Assembly: GCF_005116475.1 (NCBI RefSeq)
Contig: NZ_SWBO01000005.1
Coordinates: 62,001 to 126,000 of the forward strand
Reading direction: 5' to 3'
DNA: 64,000 nucleotides
From: Pedobacter cryotolerans
GTDB lineage: Bacteria > Bacteroidota > Bacteroidia > Sphingobacteriales > Sphingobacteriaceae
Shown here piece after piece: positions 53,444-61,333 of this stretch. The first letter of the stretch is position 1, and every line of letters begins with the position of its first letter. The notes beneath the pieces are model-generated. The model saw nothing but the letters and a program-made list of their open reading frames with translations, made no database searches and was not told the DNA's origin. The position numbers were made by a program, and so were the translations under genes.

Positions 53444-53508
53444 TAAACCCGACAAAAGTGAAAATACCCCGATTTTTCATCGGGGATTGCAACGTATGGC
53501 GGGACTAA
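53444..53508 (+). repeat. MITE-like intergenic repeat, copy I (minimal form)
   Basis: The shortest copy, 65 bases. Left end AAACCCGACAAAAGTGAAAAT, exact hairpin CCCCGAT-TTTTC-ATCGGGG, right end ACGTATGGCGGGACTAA. It shows that the conserved ends plus an internal hairpin are the minimum. Confidence 0.75.
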
Positions 53509-53601
53509 TTTTGCCATGAAAAACTACCATTGTTTTACAAAAAGAAAAAGGCAGTCTGTGTAAAACTAATGAGCCAATGATGCTATTGAACTAATAAACT
53601 A

Positions 53602-54129
53602 TTAAATCAAATTCTTCAAGTAATCAAAAGTGGTTTCGAAAAACGTTGAGATATTTAAGCCGTTACTATAGCTAAAAATCAATAAGATAACCAATAGTAT
53701 AGCTGCAAAATAAATGAACTTTTTAAAGGCAAATACCAATACAATAATCAATAATGGCACAATAATTAAAAACATTCTACTAATTGTAAATGGATTTAAA
53801 TCGCCTTCTTTTTTGTAAACATAAATCAGTTTGCTATGTGTGCCTTTGTCGTTTTGATGCTTAATGTACACAAAAGTTGATTTATCTACTTGCTGTGGTA
53901 AAATAGCAACTCCTTGCGAAAAGGTTAGTTCTTGAGAAAACCCACTTATGGTAAAAGTATAAGTGCCATTGATATGCTCTATCGGTGTTTCTAAACTATC
54001 AGCAGCAATAACAGCCAATTTGCTATTTTTTAATAAACTTTCTTTTACTAAAAAGTTATTAATCTCTGCAGTTTGAGCATTAGCACTAATCGTAAAAAGC
54101 AGCAAATATGCGATGATGATGTATTTCAT
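53602..54129 (-). CDS. Exported hypothetical protein with C-terminal membrane helices
   Basis: A 175-residue protein with an N-terminal signal peptide (LLFTISANAQ), a beta-rich extracytoplasmic domain of about 90 residues and two closely spaced helices at the C-terminus (FLIIVPLLIIVLVFAF; FIYFAAILLVILLIFSY). Its ATG overlaps the TAA of the patatin gene (TAATG), so it is translated with it. It might be an accessory protein for the patatin-like protein. No known family is recognised. Confidence 0.65.
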   Translation of the reverse strand: MKYIIIAYLLLFTISANAQTAEINNFLVKESLLKNSKLAVIAADSLETPIEHINGTYTFTISGFSQELTFSQGVAILPQQVDKSTFVYIKHQNDKGTHSKLIYVYKKEGDLNPFTISRMFLIIVPLLIIVLVFAFKKFIYFAAILLVILLIFSYSNGLNISTFFETTFDYLKNLI

Positions 54130-56447
54130 TATTCTATTGAACGTTTATTGTAAATTAAATATCCTAAATGTAGTAAAACTCCGTTCCTTTTTAAAGGATC
54201 ATCGTATAAATTATAACTAAAACTTATTGGGCCAACTGGGGTATGATAAACCAAGCCTGCAGTACCTGCATAGTGCCATTTGCTAAATGCTTTGGCGTAA
54301 CCAACACCTTGTAAACCCTTTTGCTCAAATCCTTTATATGGTATAAAAGCATAACCTTCAACCCTCAAATCTAAATTATGTTTTAGGTTATAGATGTTTT
54401 TTACTCCGCCAGCTAAATAACTGCTTGCTCTAAAGTTCTCTAAAAATAGGGATTTACTATCATTTATGGGGTAAAATGCAGGAGCGGTTAATAACGTAGC
54501 GTAATAATTATTAAACAAAGGTTGGTTAGAAATAACAGCTTCTGCAGCATACCCTAGCGTGTATTTTTTGCTATGATAAAAATATCTTTCATCACTTATT
54601 TTAATATGTGCCCATTCTCTAAATTTTCTAAAAACAGTTAACTGATTGTTTGTTAGAGTTGTAGATCTAAAAATATTACCAGGAGTATAATTTTCTTTTC
54701 CAGTAGAGAAGTTTAAACTTAACAATGAGCTATGACCTCTATCAGCGTATTGTTTTCTGTTGAGTGAATTTTGCTCAAAATATAAACTTGTTCTTAATCC
54801 ATTAAAAACAGTTCTATCTAAAACATCGCCAACTCTAAAAGTATTTGTGGGGCTATAACTATCATTGTTATTGATAAAAGCAGCACTTAAAGTTAGTCTG
54901 GCGTTTCTATTTAAAGGCATTCCTAATTTTATATCTATTTTTCTATCACCCTGTTCAATATAAACTGGTTTTGGGTTTTCTATAAAAATTTGACTAGTAT
55001 TATAATAATTCCAGTGGTTATAGGTAAGTTCGGCGGCTAAAAATAGAGGTAAACCAGAGGGATAATCTATTCTTCCACTTAATTGGGCTGATTCATAAAA
55101 TCTACCAGAATAAAAATTTGCGCCAAATGTGTATGCTTTTCTGTTAAGGTAATTGTACTGTAAACCTAAATAAACATTACTAATTGGCCTCGATGAAATG
55201 TTGCCTCCAAAATCTATTTTAAAGCTTTTTTTAGGTTGTGCTACAATCTCAAAATTATAACTGTCTGTTTGAGCTTGGTAAGAGATTTTTGGATACACAG
55301 TTTCAAAAGTTTCATCTGCTACTAATTTATAATAGCCTGTTTTAATGTCTTTTAGGTTAAAAGTAGCTTGATCACTTTTAAATAACCTTTCAATGTATTT
55401 TTTTTGTTGAGAATTTACGCCAGATACCGTTACATTACTAAATACCAAGTCAGGTTTTCTGTCATTAAAACTAGCTCTTTTTGTTGCCAATTCTTTAGGA
55501 GTAACTCTTCTTTTAACTGTTTTTTTAATGTTGTCCATGTCGGCAATAGTTGCATCGTATCCTTTTTTAATAAGTTCGGCAACTGGGGCAAAATTGGTTA
55601 CATTATAGTCAATTAAATCTGGTTGTATGTAAACTCCATTTTCGCCAACCAAAGTAGAGTCTGATTTTGAAAGAAACATGTAAACTAAAAATCTGTTCAT
55701 TAGTTTATCATCGTTTTTTGGATATTCATTAAAAGTTTTTGATGAAACATTAGCGCCAATAATAAAATCAGGTTTAAATTCATTTTTCATCACATCTGCC
55801 GGAAAATTGTTGTACAAACCACCATCAAAAACATATTTATTTTCTAATTTAATTGGTCGGTAAACTAATGGAACCGTCATTGTACCTCTAACGGCTTCTG
55901 CTAAGCTGCCGTTTTTCATGATTATGCTTTTTTGAGAAAGTACATCAGAAACCATACAACGGTAGGGTACAAAAAGGTTTTCGAAGTTGTCTTTAGAAAT
56001 GGCTGATGCCTGAGAAAATAGTTCTAAAAGCGCAAAATTTAATGGGATATCGTTAACCAAGTTTTGTCTAAAATTTAATCTTAAACTTGTATCGATAGAT
56101 AGTTTTGCAGTTAATATAGCTGCATTTGCTGTATTCTTTTGAAAATAATAGCTGTAATCGCTTTTATATTTACCTCCAACCCAATCCTGAAAATCACTAC
56201 TTAGCGCAATTTTTTCAATTTGTGAAGGTGAATATCCGGCCGCGTACATGGCGCCAACAATGCCGCCCATGCTTGTGCCTGTAATGTAATCTATCGGAAT
56301 ATTATTTTCTTCTAAAGCTTTTAGCGTACCAATGTGAGCTAATCCTTTAGCGCCACCACCACTTAAAACCAAACCCACTTTTTGTGCATTAACATTAAAT
56401 ACACAAGCAAAAAGGATGAATATAAGTAGTTTTATAGGTTGCATCAC
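54129..56447 (-). CDS. Patatin-like phospholipase with outer-membrane barrel
   Basis: A 772-residue exported protein. Signal peptide (FACVFNVNAQ), then the patatin domain: oxyanion loop GGGAKGLAHIG, nucleophile elbow GTSMGG (Ser about residue 61) and catalytic DGG (FDGGLYNNFP). A POTRA-like linker (about 330-400) and a C-terminal 16-strand-like barrel (from FKIDFGGNISSRPISNVYLGLQYN) follow, as in the type Vd (PlpD-like) and Bacteroidota patatin-Omp85 fusions. It hydrolyses phospholipids at the outer membrane, or is secreted there. The next gene is coupled by TAATG. Confidence 0.9.
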   Translation of the reverse strand: MMQPIKLLIFILFACVFNVNAQKVGLVLSGGGAKGLAHIGTLKALEENNIPIDYITGTSMGGIVGAMYAAGYSPSQIEKIALSSDFQDWVGGKYKSDYSYYFQKNTANAAILTAKLSIDTSLRLNFRQNLVNDIPLNFALLELFSQASAISKDNFENLFVPYRCMVSDVLSQKSIIMKNGSLAEAVRGTMTVPLVYRPIKLENKYVFDGGLYNNFPADVMKNEFKPDFIIGANVSSKTFNEYPKNDDKLMNRFLVYMFLSKSDSTLVGENGVYIQPDLIDYNVTNFAPVAELIKKGYDATIADMDNIKKTVKRRVTPKELATKRASFNDRKPDLVFSNVTVSGVNSQQKKYIERLFKSDQATFNLKDIKTGYYKLVADETFETVYPKISYQAQTDSYNFEIVAQPKKSFKIDFGGNISSRPISNVYLGLQYNYLNRKAYTFGANFYSGRFYESAQLSGRIDYPSGLPLFLAAELTYNHWNYYNTSQIFIENPKPVYIEQGDRKIDIKLGMPLNRNARLTLSAAFINNNDSYSPTNTFRVGDVLDRTVFNGLRTSLYFEQNSLNRKQYADRGHSSLLSLNFSTGKENYTPGNIFRSTTLTNNQLTVFRKFREWAHIKISDERYFYHSKKYTLGYAAEAVISNQPLFNNYYATLLTAPAFYPINDSKSLFLENFRASSYLAGGVKNIYNLKHNLDLRVEGYAFIPYKGFEQKGLQGVGYAKAFSKWHYAGTAGLVYHTPVGPISFSYNLYDDPLKRNGVLLHLGYLIYNKRSIE

Positions 56448-56474
56448 CCTATAAAAATATCGTTTTTCTTTTAA

Positions 56475-56963
56475 TTAGTTTAACATATAAATAGAATATG
56501 TTAAAACAGAAGCAAAGCTAACCCACAATATGTAAGGGATATAGAGTAAGCCAGCACCTTTATTAATCTTATAAAAAAGAATGCTATTCACAATTATAGC
56601 TACCAACAAGATAATAATTTCTATCAACGCTAAACCAATTTGTTGCTGATAAAAAAATATAAACGACCACATTAAGTTTAATACCAATTGTATAAAATAA
56701 ATGCCTGCAGCCAATTTATAATTTTTAGCTGTTTTTCTTTTTTTCCATACTAAATAAGAAGCAACACCCATTATGGCATAAAGTGTAGACCAAACCGGAC
56801 CAAACAAATAATTAGGCGGATTGAAGCTGGGTTTATTTAAAGTTGTATACCAAGTTTTAACCGCTTCCATTGTGAAAAATCCGCCAAGTGCACCTATTGA
56901 AAGTGGAATAATTAAGCAAATTATAAATGGAACAAATTGGAATTTCTGATTAGAATTAAACAT
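56475..56963 (-). CDS. TspO/MBR family protein
   Basis: A 162-residue five-helix membrane protein of the TspO (translocator/peripheral benzodiazepine receptor) family. Family signatures: GGFFTMEAVKTWYTTLNKPSFNPPNYLFGPVWSTLYAIMGVASYLVW and the third-helix LNLMWSFIFF. It binds porphyrins and similar ligands, and modulates responses to stress in bacteria. An exact -7 box TATCTTTG lies at 56992-56999 on the minus strand, 28 bases upstream. Confidence 0.93.
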   Translation of the reverse strand: MFNSNQKFQFVPFIICLIIPLSIGALGGFFTMEAVKTWYTTLNKPSFNPPNYLFGPVWSTLYAIMGVASYLVWKKRKTAKNYKLAAGIYFIQLVLNLMWSFIFFYQQQIGLALIEIIILLVAIIVNSILFYKINKGAGLLYIPYILWVSFASVLTYSIYMLN

Positions 56964-56991
56964 TATTTTTGAGGTTATTTAGCAATTAAAA

Positions 56992-56999
56992 CAAAGATA
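56992..56999 (-). promoter_or_regulatory. -7 box of the TspO gene
   Basis: On the minus strand TATCTTTG matches TAnnTTTG; it lies 28 bases before the TspO ATG. Confidence 0.55.
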
Positions 57000-57149
57000 A
57001 CTTAATGATGTTTTAAAATCAATTTGCGTAAGCTAAAACAATTTTCAAATTACGTCGTTTTTGATGTGCCCATCATTAAAATTGCTTATCTTTCGTCATC
57101 AATAAAATCACGATAAAACAAGCTCTAAAGTGGTTAACGCATAGCTAAA

Positions 57150-58370
57150 ATGAATTATAAACAATTATTAGAAGAAGTAAAAAGTCATGTGTTGGCATAT
57201 TTTGCCTCACACCACAATACAAATTTGGTTTACCATAATTTAGAGCACACGCAAGATGTGGTAAACGCTACCATGCAAATTGCTAACCATTATCAAATTA
57301 ACGATAAGGATTTTTTTATTGTGGTAGCAGGTGCTTGGTTTCATGATACAGGATATTTTGAAGACCCCAACAACCACGAGCAAAAAAGTGCAGATTTAGC
57401 GATAGATTTTCTAAAATCAATTGATGTTAAAGCTGATCTGAGAGACCAAATTATGCAAGTAATTCTCTCTACAAGAATGCCTCAATTGCCTACTAATCAA
57501 TTAGAAAATATTTTGTGTGATGCTGATTTATTTCATCTCGGTACAGAAGATTTTAGAAAAAAGGGAAAATTGATGCACAAAGAAGTTGAGTTATTGTATG
57601 ATATCAATATCAACAAAAAAGAGTGGAGAAGAAAAGATATCGAATTTTTAGAAAACCATCAATACCATACCGATTATTGCAATCTTTTATTAAATGATCA
57701 AAAATTAAAAAACTTAGAAAAATTAAAGAGTAAAACCAGCGATAAAGATATTGAGCCTATTGAAGAGGCTGTTATGGTTGAAAAAAAACAAGATAATACT
57801 GAACCCAAATTATTGAACAAAAAAGATAAACAAAGGCCAGACAAAGGTATTGAAACCATGTTTAGGATTACATCAACTAATAATCAGCGTTTAAGTGATA
57901 TGGCCGATAATAAGGCCCAGCTTTTAATTACTGTAAACTCAATTATTTTATCGCTAATTGTGAGTTTGGTTTTAAGAAGATTAGAAGATAATGCCTTTTT
58001 AATTATACCCACTTTTATTCTTTTAATGGTAAGTTTATCGTGTATCATTTTCTCTATTTTGGCAACACGGCCATCAATTCCAGAAGGTGTTTTTACGCAA
58101 AACGATATCGAGAGAAAAAAGGTTAACCTTTTATTTTTTGGTAACTTTTACAAAATGGCGCTAAGCGATTACAGCAAGGGAATGATTAGAGTGATGAATG
58201 ATCAGGAGTTTTTATATGGCACCTTAATAACCGATGTTTATTCTCAAGGTGTAGTTTTAGGTAGAAAATATAAACTCATCAGAATTGCGTACAACATTTT
58301 TATGTTTGGTTTAATTGCAGCGGTTTTGGCCTACGTAACCTCGTACATTGCTTACGGTAAGTTGTCATAA
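57150..58370 (+). CDS. HD phosphohydrolase fused to a Pycsar-effector-like membrane domain
   Basis: A 406-residue two-part protein. Residues 1-200 form an HD-family metal phosphohydrolase: ligands H33 (HNLEHT), H65-D66 (WFHDTGYF) and D124 (CDADLFHLG). A charged linker (about 200-230) leads to a C-terminal domain like the Pycsar effector PycTM: the family word FRITSTNNQRLSDMADNKAQLLITVNSII, two adjacent helices (about 256-302) and a third near the C-terminus. PycTM effectors disrupt membranes on sensing cyclic CMP/UMP. No cyclase gene is near. The stop is one base before the ppk1 ATG. Confidence 0.85.
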   Translation: MNYKQLLEEVKSHVLAYFASHHNTNLVYHNLEHTQDVVNATMQIANHYQINDKDFFIVVAGAWFHDTGYFEDPNNHEQKSADLAIDFLKSIDVKADLRDQIMQVILSTRMPQLPTNQLENILCDADLFHLGTEDFRKKGKLMHKEVELLYDININKKEWRRKDIEFLENHQYHTDYCNLLLNDQKLKNLEKLKSKTSDKDIEPIEEAVMVEKKQDNTEPKLLNKKDKQRPDKGIETMFRITSTNNQRLSDMADNKAQLLITVNSIILSLIVSLVLRRLEDNAFLIIPTFILLMVSLSCIIFSILATRPSIPEGVFTQNDIERKKVNLLFFGNFYKMALSDYSKGMIRVMNDQEFLYGTLITDVYSQGVVLGRKYKLIRIAYNIFMFGLIAAVLAYVTSYIAYGKLS

Positions 58371-58371
58371 A

Positions 58372-60429
58372 ATGATAGAAACCGTTGCAGAAAATACTTT
58401 TTTTGATAGAGATTTAAGTTGGCTATCTTTTAATGGTAGGGTATTAAGCGAGGCCAGCAATGCTGATGTTCCGTTATTAGAAAAAATTAAATTTCTGTCC
58501 ATCTATTCGTCCAATCTCGATGAATTTTATCGCGTTCGGATGCCGGTTTTATTGGCGTTAGCCAAACTAAGCAGAAAGAAGAAAAATCACATCCAAATTG
58601 AAGAAGATTTATTAGATAACGCTAATCGAATAATTCACGATCAGCAAAGTGAATATGGCAGAATTTTAGCAGAAATTATTAAGCCACAATTGCTTAAAAA
58701 TCACATCAACTTTGTTTATGGTATAAAAATACCTGATTCATTAATTGTAGAAACTAGTATTTATTTTGTAAATCAGGTGATGGCTTTTTTGCAGCCAGTA
58801 AATTTATCTGTTTCAAAATCATCCTTTTTTCCTAAAAACAACGAGCTTTATTTAGCGGTTAATTTGGTTAAAGATGCTGAAGCGCAAACCGTTATATTAA
58901 ACATTCCTACCAATAACTTACCTCGGTTTTATCAGCTTACACAGGGTGATGAAAGTTATGTTTTGTTTTTGGATGATATCATTAAAAATAATTTAGCCCT
59001 AATTTTTAAGGATGCTGATATACAAGGTTGTTATAGTTTTAAAATTACGCGTACAGCCGAAATTGATTTAAAAGATGAATATGCTGGAGATTTGGCCAAG
59101 CAGATTGAAAAGCAATTAAGCAAAAGAGATTTTGGCCTAGCCACCAGGTTTTTACATCAGCCAGATATACCGGCAGAAACCCTTTTGTTATTACAGCAAA
59201 AATTAAATCTTCAAAATGCAAATTTAGTAGCCGGTGGTCATTATCACAATTTAAAAGATTTAGCTTCTTTTCCAGTTGATATAGCTGAGTTATCGAATGA
59301 TAAATGGACTAAAATAAATTATCCAGCTTTTGAGAAAGGCAAATCATTGTATCATCAAATTATTAAAAATGATATCTTGATAAATCCTCCATATCAATCT
59401 TATGATAGTGTTTTAAGGTTTTTTAATGAAGCTGCGGTTGATGAGGATGTACAAGAAATTTATATTACGCTTTACCGTGTAGCTAGTGATTCGAGAATTG
59501 TAAATGCACTCATCAGCGCTGCTAAAAATGGCAAAAAGGTTTTTGTGTTAGTAGAGTTAAAAGCCCGTTTTGATGAAGCCAACAATATAAAATGGGCAAA
59601 TAAAATGAAAGAAGCTGGTGTTGATATTATTTACAGCGTAACGGCTTTAAAGGTACATGCCAAAATAGCGCTCGTTAAACGTAAAGTTGGTTTAAGAACT
59701 ATATATACTGGCTTGTTCTCTACAGGTAATTTTAACGAAACCACAGCTAATTTTTATACGGATCATGTACTCATGACAGCTCACCAAGAAATGTTAAGAG
59801 AGATGGAGCTTTTGTTTATGTTCTTAGCAAAGAGAGTAAAACCAAGTGATCCAAATTTAATTAAATTTCAATACCTATTGGTTGCACAGTTTAATTTACA
59901 ACAACGTTTTATCGAATTAATTGACAGAGAAATGGAACATGCAAAAAGTGGTAAATCAGCTTCCATTATCATTAAATTAAATAATCTCGAAGAAAAAGTA
60001 TTAATAGCTAAGCTTTACGAAGCATCTAAAGCTGGTGTTAAAGTAGAATTAATTATTAGAGGTATTAGTAGGTTAATAGCAGGAGTTAAAGATATGAGCG
60101 AAAACATTTCAGTAAGGAGAATTGTTGACCGTTACTTAGAACATGGAAGGGTTTTTGTTTTTAACAATGCTGGTAATGAAGAAATTTTTATGGGTTCGGC
60201 AGACTGGATGAATAGAAATATTTATAGAAGAATAGAAGTATGTTTTCCAGTATTAGACCAAAACATTAAACATCAAATAAAAGAAATGTTAAATATTCAA
60301 TTAGCCGACACCTCAAAGGCTGTTTTAATAAACGAGCAAATGGAAAATGTTGCGGTAACAAAAAGTAAGCCTTTGCAGTCTCAATATGAAATTTACAAAT
60401 TTTTAAAAGAAGAGAAATATGAAAATTAA
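58372..60429 (+). CDS. ppk1: Polyphosphate kinase 1
   Basis: A 685-residue PPK1, which makes polyphosphate from ATP reversibly. The N-terminal domain starts FFDRDLSWLSFNGRVLSEA. The phosphoenzyme histidine is H429 (LKVHAKIAL) and the second catalytic histidine is H591 (YLEHGRVFVF), close to the E. coli H435/H592. The phosphate-binding TGLFSTGNFNETTA segment is present. ATG 58372 is the start: the longer frame from 58348 overlaps the previous gene. The preceding HD-PycTM gene ends one base before, so the two are translationally coupled. Confidence 0.96.
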   Translation: MIETVAENTFFDRDLSWLSFNGRVLSEASNADVPLLEKIKFLSIYSSNLDEFYRVRMPVLLALAKLSRKKKNHIQIEEDLLDNANRIIHDQQSEYGRILAEIIKPQLLKNHINFVYGIKIPDSLIVETSIYFVNQVMAFLQPVNLSVSKSSFFPKNNELYLAVNLVKDAEAQTVILNIPTNNLPRFYQLTQGDESYVLFLDDIIKNNLALIFKDADIQGCYSFKITRTAEIDLKDEYAGDLAKQIEKQLSKRDFGLATRFLHQPDIPAETLLLLQQKLNLQNANLVAGGHYHNLKDLASFPVDIAELSNDKWTKINYPAFEKGKSLYHQIIKNDILINPPYQSYDSVLRFFNEAAVDEDVQEIYITLYRVASDSRIVNALISAAKNGKKVFVLVELKARFDEANNIKWANKMKEAGVDIIYSVTALKVHAKIALVKRKVGLRTIYTGLFSTGNFNETTANFYTDHVLMTAHQEMLREMELLFMFLAKRVKPSDPNLIKFQYLLVAQFNLQQRFIELIDREMEHAKSGKSASIIIKLNNLEEKVLIAKLYEASKAGVKVELIIRGISRLIAGVKDMSENISVRRIVDRYLEHGRVFVFNNAGNEEIFMGSADWMNRNIYRRIEVCFPVLDQNIKHQIKEMLNIQLADTSKAVLINEQMENVAVTKSKPLQSQYEIYKFLKEEKYEN

Positions 60430-61315
60430 GTTAATGAAAATTGATAAGCGTAAAATAGTTTGTTTTGGCTTAGTAGCTATAACTATTAGTATTTTAAATA
60501 TTTCTTGTGTTGAGAAAAAAGATAAGGGCGAAATTAACCCTCCAGGATATGATTTAGCTAAACCAACTAGATATAATATGCCCGATATTTTGCAAGAAGT
60601 ATCAGGAATTGCTTTTAATAAAGGTAAAAATGATTTTATTTATGCCCAACAAGATGAAGATGGTAAATTATTTAAATTGCCATTAGGCTCAACTGATGAA
60701 ACTGTAACAAAATTTAGTAAAAAGGGCGATTATGAAGACGTGGCAATTGTAAATGATTGGGCAATTTTACTTAAAAGTAACGGGTCTTTATATTCATTTC
60801 CCCTTGCCGAAACTAAAAATACTGAAACTACAAATGTACAAGTATTTGAAAAATTAGTGCCTAAAGGCGAATATGAAGGTATGTTTGCCGACGAAGAAAA
60901 TAATAAACTATATTTATTGTGTAAAGCTTGCAAAGTAGATGAAGACACCAAAAATGCCTCAGGTTATATTTTCGATTTTCAGCAAGATGGTTCTTTTAAG
61001 CCTGCAGGAAATTTCGTTGTTGATGCAAGTACGTTAGATCAACTTACTGGTAAAAAGAAAGGTGCTTTTAATCCATCTGCTTTAGCTATTCATCCAGTTA
61101 CAAAAGAGTGGTTTATTGTTTCATCTGTTAACAAATCACTAATTATTACCGATGCCAAATTTAAGATTAAAGGTGCCTATCATTTAAGCTCTAATGAATT
61201 TAATCAGCCAGAAGGTATTGCATTTGATACTGCTGGCAATTTATATATTTCTAATGAAGGTAGCGAGACTACCAGTGGTAATGTTTTAAGGTTCGATTAC
61301 CAAAAGACCAAATAA
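60419..61315 (+). CDS. SdiA-regulated-type lipoprotein (YjiK-like beta-propeller)
   Basis: A 298-residue exported lipoprotein (lipobox ILNISCVEK). The body is a beta-propeller-like protein of the SdiA-regulated/YjiK family: EVSGIAFNKGKNDFIYAQQDEDGKLF, YEDVAIVNDWAILLKSNGSLYSF, YEGMFADEENNKLYLLCKA and FNQPEGIAFDTAGNLYISNEGSE. It starts 11 bases before the ppk1 stop, so the two are coupled. ATG 60434 is an alternative start. Role unknown; esterase or phytase-like activity has been suggested for the fold. Confidence 0.82.
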   Translation: MKIKLMKIDKRKIVCFGLVAITISILNISCVEKKDKGEINPPGYDLAKPTRYNMPDILQEVSGIAFNKGKNDFIYAQQDEDGKLFKLPLGSTDETVTKFSKKGDYEDVAIVNDWAILLKSNGSLYSFPLAETKNTETTNVQVFEKLVPKGEYEGMFADEENNKLYLLCKACKVDEDTKNASGYIFDFQQDGSFKPAGNFVVDASTLDQLTGKKKGAFNPSALAIHPVTKEWFIVSSVNKSLIITDAKFKIKGAYHLSSNEFNQPEGIAFDTAGNLYISNEGSETTSGNVLRFDYQKTK

Positions 61316-61333
61316 ATTTTAATCAATATCCCT

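Noticed and set aside
57150..60429. Complete Pycsar defence system
   Set aside because: No cytidylate/uridylate cyclase gene is present in the window; only the effector-like domain is seen.
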